Positions 1-9,600 of a stretch of DNA of 64,000 bases are shown here, in pieces. Made by a program: the position numbers and the translations under genes. The DNA comes from Ephydatia muelleri (taxonomy: Eukaryota; Porifera; Demospongiae; Spongillida; Spongillidae), in assembly GCA_013339895.1 (NCBI GenBank), contig JABACO010000023.1, forward strand, positions 1,982,444-2,046,443, given 5' to 3'. Under the pieces are notes generated by a model, which searched no databases, was not told the origin of the DNA, and saw only the letters and a program-made list of their open reading frames with translations. Every line of letters begins with the position of its first letter. The first letter of the stretch is position 1.

Positions 1-221
1 TTTACATGGATAACACATGGTGATCTGATGAACATGTTAGCACTTGGTAATAATTTATTAACAAAAAGATTGCTGGGGTTTTCTAGCTTCTACTAGGACA
101 GTTCTTCACACAAAGTAACCCTTTAAGGTTAGTTTGGCAAAGTGAGTACATCAGAATACTCTTCACAGTTTTGGCTCACTTGCATAAATCTAAATCCAAA
201 AATAAGAACCATAGACTCATC

Positions 222-719
222 TTAACATTTAATCACCTTTCTCTGCTCCCCTTCTGCATCTTCTCCCTCTTCTTCCTCCTCATCCTCCTCCTCCTCATCC
301 TCCTCCTCCTCCCCCTTGTACTCCTCCTCCTCCTCCTCCTCTTCCTCTTCTTCCTCCTCTTCCTCCTCCATTCCATCCTCTTCCTCCTCCTCCCTCCCCC
401 CATTCTCCATCTTCCCTGCTCCACTTGTCTCTCTTTCCCCATCAGTGGCACGTGGGGGTGGACCGTCCAGGTCAGGGACGACCGCTCCCTCCATCGACTG
501 CATCTGATCTTCTGCCAAGTCCCCATCCTCATTTGGGAGGAGCCCCAGGTCGCCCGTGGCAATGTCAGCCTCCAACTCAACATTCAGTGCATTCTCTGGT
601 TCATGGCACTCGAGAGGGTTATTGCACGTGGGTGTGCTGTAAGGGGCAGTCGACAGGTACACATGTTACAATGAACCTGCCCCTCCCTCATATCTGCTAG
701 TCCCATCCAAAATGAACAT

Positions 720-790
<71 letters not shown>

Positions 791-2897
791 ACACACACAG
801 AAACACACAGAAATACTCTCACATACAACACACTTACCTAATAAACTTCCAAAGGGTATTGACCACAATTTTGCCATGTTTCACTATCAAGCTGTCCTGC
901 TCGTTGTACAGTTGCGCGTTACGTCCCAACTGAAGCACCTCCCACTTCAGTGCTATCTTGCGCCTGGAAACCAACCAGATAACCCCACTAGGCATCAATC
1001 TCTTTCACCACACCCAGCCCACTTCCTCCATCAGCCTACTATCCCTTCACCCCAATTCCTCCTCCATGCCTTCACTTCCCTCAGCCCACTTCCTCCTCAT
1101 ACCTTCACCTCCCTCAACCCACTTCCTCCTCCATGCCTTCACCTCCCTCAGCCCACTTCCTCCCCCCATGCCTTCACCTCCCTCAGCCCACTTCCTCCTC
1201 CACACCTTCACTTCCCTCGGCCCACTTCCTCCTCCACACCTTCACCTCCCTCAGCCCACTTCCTCCATACCTTCACCTCCCTCAACCCACTTCCTCCTCC
1301 ATGCCTTCACCTCCCTCGGCCCACTTCCTCCATACCTTCACCTCCCTCAGCCCACTTCCTCCATACCTTCACCTCCCTCAGCCCACTTCCTCCTCCACAC
1401 CTTCACCTCCCTCAGCCCACTTCCTCCATACCTTCACCTCCCTCAGCCCATTTCCTCCATACCTTCACCTCCCTCAGCCCACTTCCTCCATACCTTCACC
1501 TCCCTCAGCCCACTTCCTCCACACCTTCACCTCCATCAACTTCCTCCTCCACACCTTCACTTCCCTCAGCCCACTTCCTCCATACCTTCACCTCCATCAG
1601 CCCACTTCCTCCTCCACACCTTCACCTCCCTCAGCCCACTTCCTCCATACCTTCACCTCCCTCAGCCCACTTCCTCCATACCTTCACCTCCCTCAGCCCA
1701 CTTCCTCCATACCTTCACCTCCCTCAGCCCACTTCCTCCATACCTTCACCTCCCTCAGCCCACTTCCTCCTCCACACCTTCACCTCCCTCAGCCCACTTC
1801 CTCCTCCATACCTTCACCTCCCTCAGCCCACTTCCTCCATACCTTCACCTCCCTCAGCCCACTTCCTCCATACCTTCACCTCCCTCAGCCCACTTCCTCC
1901 TCCATACCTTCACCTCCCTCAGCCCACTTCCTCCATACCTTCACCTCCCTCAGCCCACTTCCTCCATACCTTCACCTCCATCAGCCCACTTCCTCCTCCA
2001 CACCTTCACCTCCCTCAGCCCACTTCCTCCTCCATACCTTCACCTCCCTCAGCCCACTTCCTCCATACCTTCACCTCCCTCAGCCCACTTCCTCCATACC
2101 TTCACCTCCATCAGCCCACTTCCTCCTCCACACCTTCACCTCCCTCAGCCCACTTCCTCCTCCACACCTTCACCTCCCTCAGCCCACTTCCTCCTCCACA
2201 CCTTCACCTCCCTCAGCCCCACTTCCTCCTCCATACCTTCACCAGCCCCTTTCCCCTCTAATATGAACACTCCCATCAGCCCCCTATCTCCGATCTCCCT
2301 CCTCCCCACTCTCTCCTACCCAGAAAGTGCCTCAAACCTTTACCTGTAGAAGCCATTGCTCAGCCTTGCCCTGATGGTGGTTAGGTCCGTCGGAAAAGGC
2401 AACCGCCACACAGTACATGGGCTCCTCCTCGAAGTCCACAGGGTTCACAAACATAGCCGCCTCTTCCATCCCGCACACCACATCCAGCCCCATCAGTATG
2501 CGCTCCACCTCTCCTGCCCCGCCCCACACTTCCACCCCACACTCTCCTCCTGAAGACCCATCTGCAAAAAAAAATAACAAAAGAGAAAATGAGAACCTTT
2601 TTAATATTTTTTAATTGTTGAAAGTTACTTTCAATTAACCTGTATTATCCTCGGGTGGCTCCATGTCCCAGGGACTGAGCAGGTCTGTGGCCCCATCCTC
2701 CCACTCCACCCTGTAGCACTGCCAGTGGCTCTCAGCTACGTCACTGGAGAATGGCTCTCGAGATAGGACACACCCCTTCCATCTTGAGCCTTCTATCACA
2801 CTGGAGAAATGACTCCCCACCTCCCATTGGTGGGCGAGAGAGGCTGTGAAGGCTCGCTCCAGAAGCATGAAGTCCAACACACCATCCATGTCGTGGT

Positions 2898-2952
<55 letters not shown>

Positions 2953-5260
2953 TGTTTGTGTGTGTTTGTGTGTAGGAGGAGATGAAGGTTGGATAGGGTG
3001 ACAGTGAAGGTTGGCCAAGACTTGCTTGAAAGTGAAAGTGGCCCTCTTGCATGACTGGGCACTAGTAGAAGGTCCATCAGTGACAGATGGGGAGGACGAT
3101 AAGGGAACTGTGGAAGGAAAATGATTGAAAAGAGGTGTGAACCGTGGGGGTGTGGTTGGTTACCAAGGGTGATGCAACAGAGGGTAGGTGGGCCAGTCAC
3201 AAAGCGGACATTCTTTACCAGGCAGACTTCGTGAGGCTGTTGGAAAATGATCACAAACACATACTATAGAGATGCACACAAACATAATCATGTATACAAC
3301 ACATATACACCTCACACACACTAACACACACACACAACACTAACACACACACACAACACTAACACACACACAACACAACACACACAACTAACACACACCA
3401 ACACTAACACACACCAACACTAACCCCACANNNNNNNNNNNNNNNNNNNNNNNNNNNNNNNNNNNNNNNNNNNNNNNNNNNNNNNNNNNNNNNNNNNNNN
3501 NNNNNNNNNNNNNNNNNNNNNNNNNNNNNNNNNNNNNNNNNNNNNNNNNNNNNNNNNNNNNNNNNNNNNNNNNNNNNNNNNNNNNNNNNNNNNNNNNNNN
3601 NNNNNNNNNNNNNNNNNNNNNNNNNNNNNNNNNNNNNNNNNNNNNNNNNNNNNNNNNNNNNNNNNNNNNNNNNNNNNNNNNNNNNNNNNNNNNNNNNNNN
3701 NNNNNNNNNNNNNNNNNNNNNNNNNNNNNNNNNNNNNNNNNNNNNNNNNNNNNNNNNNNNNNNNNNNNNNNNNNNNNNNNNNNNNNNNNNNNNNNNNNNN
3801 NNNNNNNNNNNNNNNNNNNNNNNNNNNNNNNNNNNNNNNNNNNNNNNNNNNNNNNNNNNNNNNNNNNNNNNNNNNNNNNNNNNNNNNNNNNNNNNNNNNN
3901 NNNNNNNNNNNNNNNNNNNNNNNNNNNNNNNNNNNNNNNNNNNNNNNNNNNNNNNNNNNNNNNNNNNNNNNNNNNNNNNNNNNNNNNNNNNNNNNNNNNN
4001 NNNNNNNNNNNNNNNNNNNNNNNNNNNNNNNNNNNNNNNNNNNNNNNNNNNNNNNNNNNNNNNNNNNNNNNNNNNNNNNNNNNNNNNNNNNNNNNNNNNN
4101 NNNNNNNNNNNNNNNNNNNNNNNNNNNNNNNNNNNNNNNNNNNNNNNNNNNNNNNNNNNNNNNNNNNNNNNNNNNNNNNNNNNNNNNNNNNNNNNNNNNN
4201 NNNNNNNNNNNNNNNNNNNNNNNNNNNNNNNNNNNNNNNNNNNNNNNNNNNNNNNNNNNNNNNNNNNNNNNNNNNNNNNNNNNNNNNNNNNNNNNNNNNN
4301 NNNNNNNNNNNNNNNNNNNNNNNNNNNNNNNNNNNNNNNNNNNNNNNNNNNNNNNNNNNNNNNNNNNNNNNNNNNNNNNNNNNNNNNNNNNNNNNNNNNN
4401 NNNNNNNNNNNNNNNNNNNNNNNNNNNNNNGCCCGTGCGCACTGTGAGTGCGGGGAAACGTCTATTTGACCAGATAAGTGAACATCAATCGTAAAAAATT
4501 ACGATATTATTTTTGGCTCTCACTTTGTCCACAGACTGCTGAGGTAACAGAGGAGCCCCTGAGGCTGGACAGCCCTGGTACTGGCAGGTAGCCGTGACAT
4601 TGAAGCAGTGATAACAGCTTCTCGCACAGTTGCCGTAGATTAGCGGTTCGCCCGGCGTCGGCGGATGCCTTGAAAGATACAGGGAGAATATGCAAATAAT
4701 TTACGGAAATGTCCTATCAGTGCGCAATAGTCCGCATACCGTTTGCGTATAGGAGACGGGTTCTTGTTCTCCAAGCCAGTTTCTACGACCTGGTAACAAC
4801 TGAGACAAAAGAGAATATAAATAACTATAAAAAATATGCAGAAAACGGGAACGCTACTGTGATTCATTGTAATATCTGAGCGCCAATCCCTATTTAAAAA
4901 CACGTGCCCAAACAGCTAGAACAAAATGAGAGGGAAAGTTAGTGAGAAAAAAGAGCTGCCGGATTGCTCATGGCTAATGTGGCTCAGCCTTTATTGAAGT
5001 TAGTTAGCTCTCTCATTGCACCTGCCTTCAAACTGGAGAGCTCCTCCTTCAACACCTGCGCGGACGAACCAGAAAAAACGTTAGAAAATTGTCGGCGATA
5101 GTTTCGGCCGTCATGCGAAGTCGCCACCACCGCGACTACCCCAAAAAGATTACCTCTGCCGCCCTCCGACAAGGGCTCTGCTCCAAAAACTGAGTTACAA
5201 GACAATACAACTCTAGAAGAAGAGGAGTAACAATCTTTAGGGGGGCAATGGTTGACAACT
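222..5260 (-). CDS. BRWD/PHIP-family WD-repeat bromodomain protein (interrupted by assembly gap)
   Basis: Exons read on the minus strand: ~5260-5154, 5055-5026 (30 nt), 4799-4740, 4668-4524, [gap], 3236-3164, 3107-3026, 2899-2640, 2561-2344, 963-838, 636-222. The first exons encode the BRWD amino-terminal helix region (ELYCLVTQFLEQSPCRRAAE, then LLPGRRNWLG and VPGLSSL). After the gap come GPPTLCCITLG, KYHDMDGVLDF, YRVEWEDG, LSPWDMEP and a bromodomain (NPVDFEEEPMYC, PTDLTTIRARLSNGFYR, KWEVLQLGRNAQLYNE). Splice phases agree between all these exons except 2561-2344, which carries one surplus base. Family members read chromatin through WD40 and bromodomains; the WD40 part must lie in the N gap. 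The protein ends in a glutamate-rich tail soon after bromodomain 1, with no second bromodomain seen. No ATG is found in the first exon, so an upstream coding exon is missing. The choice between BRWD1/3 and PHIP cannot be made. Confidence 0.85.
722..800. repeat. (CA)n microsatellite
   Basis: An almost pure AC dinucleotide run in the intron between the last two exons of the BRWD/PHIP-like gene. Confidence 0.95.
1053..2240. repeat. Intronic minisatellite, 31/34-bp unit
   Basis: About 35-40 head-to-tail copies of a pyrimidine-rich unit starting AGCCCACTTCCTCC. The basic unit is 31 bp; a 34-bp variant has an extra CTC. It fills most of the BRWD intron between exons 2561-2344 and 963-838. Both unit lengths are 1 modulo 3, so all three plus-strand frames stay open for over 1 kb. 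These ORFs are artefacts of the repeat. Confidence 0.93.
3266..3430. repeat. CA-rich simple repeat flanking the gap
   Basis: Degenerate ACACAC/CAACACTAACAC repeats run directly into the N gap, inside a BRWD/PHIP-like intron. Confidence 0.85.
3431..4430. other. Assembly gap (1000 N)
   Basis: A run of exactly 1000 N, so the length is probably a placeholder. It interrupts the BRWD/PHIP-like gene between its amino-terminal exons and the exons before the bromodomain, where relatives carry the WD40 repeats. The left flank (about 3266-3430) is a CA-rich simple repeat, a likely cause of the gap. Confidence 0.99.
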
Positions 5261-6429
5261 TCGCTCGTAAACCCACCGCCAGTTTCTAACTTTTGACCGT
5301 TGGGTTGTAGTACAGGCGTTCCCATATTCAATGTAACGTAATTAACTATCTAAATAAAAGGAACTTCCCCTTCTGAGATGGCGGATGGGGGCGGGATAGC
5401 GAAGCAAGCCACACTAACCGCTTTATATTAAACCCAATCAAAAGTCTAACATTTTATACTCCAGATCCGACCAGTCAGCCGCTTGATACATGCAGTGAAG
5501 GGAAACGTGTGTGGCTTAATTGTCCTGTGTTGCACATTGTATTAATCAAATCATTTGGCACCGCTCTTCCTTTTCCACCTTTCTCTCTCTCCTTTTCTCT
5601 CGCAATCTTTTCGTAGGTAGCACTGTTACCAATTCGTTGTTTCGTATAGTTATATCACGCGCGGAATAACACTACCAGCGATACTATACGGTCCGTCGGT
5701 CAGCTTTTATCGACACAATTACCTTCAAGCCGGCTCCGAGAGCGTCATAGTTAGTGCATAACGTTATTAAACACTCCGCCATGCCCAGCACAACATCCCA
5801 TCCCAACAATCCCATTAGTAGTGACGTAGAATAAAGAACAGCAGAATACATGCATGCATGTATATCAGATCTGCATGAAGTTTTAACTAATGTAGGCAGA
5901 TCTGCATGTAGTTTTGATTAACATAGGCCTATCTATATAATATATGCCGCAATACCTCAACGTCAAACAATGCATCGCCTAGCTATATAGATATATATTT
6001 ATCGTTGTGCAAAGCATATTCATGCACTGATGAATGTCATGAGGTAGATGGCACGTCGCAGGAGATTTTCATTGACATGCAGGCAATGTAAATAGTTTGT
6101 ATTGCCTCATTCATCTGTAAATACCCTTTTCATTGTGCCATGTGACCGCTCCGTAATCTGACATACGTCAGTGTCACACAATATAAATGGTGCACCGCTT
6201 TTACGGAAATATCCGAGTGACGAAAAGAGTGCCAATCAATTGAAAATGTTGTAGCCACGCAGACGGACCATTGTAGCATGCATCCATGAAATAAAAATAG
6301 AGAATTTTTGCATGTAATGGATACTAAATTCGGTTCTGATACTATAGAAAGCACTCATACACTGAAAATAAAAAGCAAATTTAAGTGCATGGTCATTGAC
6401 ATTTCTCTGTGAAAACTGTCTCTTGCTCG

Positions 6430-6479
<50 letters not shown>

Positions 6480-6638
6480 AAAAAACCAGTGTGTGCACGG
6501 CTTGTGATTAAAACGGCGAACAGATGCATTATTGCTAATGTCATTGCATTGTCATATTAATTTAAAAAAGTTAAATATTGCAATAGTTAATTTGGTTTGC
6601 ATGCATTTGCACTTTGGACCCATCAGGTCGTTATTTTA
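5261..6638. promoter_or_regulatory. Divergent intergenic region, BRWD-like / DUF21-CBS gene
   Basis: About 1.4 kb between two genes transcribed away from each other. I see no coding exon, though the first coding exon of the BRWD-like gene should lie here. It holds a two-copy direct repeat of about 31 bp (about 5868-5930, starting CAGATCTGCATG) and a long C-then-A homopolymer at about 6430-6485. No promoter motif was recognised with confidence. Confidence 0.4.
6430..6485. repeat. Poly(C) followed by poly(A) tract
   Basis: About 40 consecutive C followed by about 16 A, upstream of the DUF21-CBS gene. The exact length is unreliable in any assembly. Confidence 0.9.
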
Positions 6639-9600
6639 ATGACGGACAACGTGTCTTGCCACTACCTGGATATCGCCCATGACAATGTGTTTTGTGACGG
6701 ACAAACGTTTAGTCGCCCGGATTTCATCGGGCCCACCCAGCCCTGGTTTTGGGGTTTTTTAAGCATATACGTTGCTCTCGTTCTGTTTGCCGGTGAGTGT
6801 GCCGCCAAAAACAAAATCACACCGACCTGCGCTGAAAACGGGTTGACTTGTAACCAAACTCAGGCTTGGTGTCTGGCCTCACGATGGGTCTACTCTCGCA
6901 AGACACCATGAATCTACAGGTACTGGCAAAATCAAGTGGACCGAAGGAGCAGAAGTATGCAAATGTCATCTTGAAACTGGTGTCGAAGCACCACCTCCTC
7001 CTTGTCACCCTGCTGCTGGCCAACGCGGCTGCAGTCGAGGCCATGCCCATATTTCTCAACCAGATAGCTGGCGAGGTGGTGGCGGTGGTGGTCTCTATAA
7101 CAGCAGTGCTGTTATTCGGGGAGTAAGTTCGGGCTTGCAGCCTGGAGGGAGGAAGAACATTTTAAATGCTGTTCTTCGCTTTCTTTCCCTCCCACCTTTT
7201 TGTTACAGGATCATACCCCAAGCGGTGTGTACGCGTTATGGACTCGCAATAGGATACTACTGTGCCCCGTGAGTGTGTTGGTTGGAATGGACTGGGCGTT
7301 GTATGGAAATGAGTAGCTCAGGTTTGGTCGACATTGCTAGCTTTGAAAGTTGCTTACATTTATGTTTATGTAAGCTTTTGTAGCACGTGTGTGCTTTAGT
7401 TGGGCGTGGCTCGACCTTAGGCGTGCCACGCCTATCTATGTGTGCTTTAATGGAATTTAGATGAGATGTTATAGTATATCAGCTGCATGGATGTGCTGTC
7501 AGTTAAATTCGACATGCCTAGCGTGAGAACATGTGACACATTGCAAATTGTCAGCCTTAGTCCTCTAAATGGTTATAAAATAAGTGTCACATTTATGCAG
7601 TTCAAAGGTCAAAGGGTGTCTATCAGATGTGGATAAATTTCTTTGTTCTTGTTGCCAGGTTGGTGTGGTTGATGCTGGCTGCTTTCTTTCCCATTGCCTT
7701 CCCTCTGTCCATGCTCCTTGACTGCATACTGGGCAAAGAGCACGATGTGTTCTTCAGAAGGGCAGGTATTGCAAGGGGTGGAGTGAATGTGGGAGGGGCT
7801 AAAGGGGAGTGGCTAACCATGTGAGTGATATAATTATTCTGTTTTAACATGCAACAATAGTTTTTTCAGACTCTAGATAAATTTTGTCTAAGACTAGGTT
7901 CATGAGTAAAGCCATATCTATTCAAACAAATGATTTAGTTCAAACTTGACCCAACTACTGACCTGTACACGTACTTCAATTATCTTGTCCCCAGGCCAAA
8001 CCACTTTATTACGCGGACTTACAATACTTATTCACAGGGGCGTTCCCATCTGTAACTCCACTAGTAGTACGTAGACCCGCACATCTGGACCATAAGTGGA
8101 CCACAAGCCCGTATATAAGTCTAGCGCTTGACCCTTAATACGATAGTTACAGCTAGAACAAGGCGAATATCTTTGACCCAGAAAGTATATTTTTAGATTG
8201 CTTAGTAAGCATCTGTATAAAAGCGCGCCGCACAATACCAGAGTCTAGATTTTAAAGAGTTATTAACAAAAATAGTAGGTAAACTGAATAGCACTTCACC
8301 GCATAATATATTCATCGTTTTGCAGTTTACAGAATAACCACAATGACAGTTCTAACAAACGTGTTGCTTCTACATGTAGTGAGAAATATTATAGACTCTT
8401 CCTGTCAATGTATTCGCGCTAACTCATTAGGATTTGCGAGCGACTGATAATCAATTCGTCCAGTCGTGTGGGGAATGAAAAGGAAGGAGAAGGGCCAGAA
8501 GGATGGAGGAACTGCACTTTCACCTCATCATTATCCCATGTCTCCATGACCAAAGCTAGCCACCACAAGGAGTTATACTTGCAAATAACATAACCAGTCA
8601 ATTCTGCCATTGAGAGCAACTTCCTATGTGTAGATATTTTGACAATGGTACTCTTAGGGCAATAAGAATAGGGCTTTACTTCCAACAAACAAGAACAGGA
8701 AGAATTTTGTCAATTTGGCCTTCCCACATGCAGGATTTTAACCTGGAAGCTGAGTGGCATTTCTTTGCCACGTCACATGGTAAAGGTCCATGTGACGGTT
8801 TGGGTGGTACAATCAAACATGAAGCAGCAAGAGCCAGTCTGCAAAGGCCCTTAGAGGGCCAAATATAAACAGCACTTCAACTCTATGAATGGGCCAAGGA
8901 GGCCATACCATCCATTCAGTTTCAGTATGTTGACATGGGTAAATATGAAACTGAGGAGCATCTCCTTCAAAATCATCTTGAAGCTGCTGTAACTATTGTT
9001 GGCACACATTCATTTCATTCATACTCTCCTTTGATAGACAAAACTTGTACTGAGAGGAACACCATCAGTAAAGTAGTACACCTTCCTGAGATTCTTGATG
9101 GACACGGTCTAGAACTCTAGAAGCTTTTTCACAAAAAGGTGTACAGATATTGCATCATGTACCAGACAATTTGAAATGATAGCAAAGTTCAATGACTGGA
9201 GTGTATCTGTTGTTTCAGTTTGAGTACTACCTTGGGGTCACAAATCGATGTATCGTGGCCTGGTCATTGTTCCAATGGAACCCTTGCACAGCATCCTGAA
9301 TAACAAAACTATAGTTTTGAGCAAAGTCGCCAATTACCACTGCTTCTCCTTCTTTTAAATTGGCCTTCTTTTCGATCAGAAATGCTGCTTGTTGCTTTGC
9401 TATGAAGTCATGTGTCCGAAGACTTGACAGGCTTTGAAGCAATGTGTCAACAAAGTCCTCAGTCCCTTTTGTCAAGGTTTCCAATGTACTGTGGCCAACA
9501 GAAGCCCAGGCTTTGTATGAAATCTCATCAACACCCATATCATTGAAGATTTCCATCAAAGATGTCTTCAGTTGTGTTACCTTACTACAGTAGACACACT

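Noticed and set aside
876-2349. Three overlapping plus-strand ORFs of 377-463 codons
   Set aside because: They are made entirely of the 31/34-bp minisatellite inside a BRWD intron bounded by good splice sites and matching phases.
3420-4442. 340-codon minus-strand ORF
   Set aside because: It consists of N positions in the assembly gap.
8032-8235. 67-codon minus-strand ORF inside the transposon
   Set aside because: No similarity to the transposase-like blocks and no other support.
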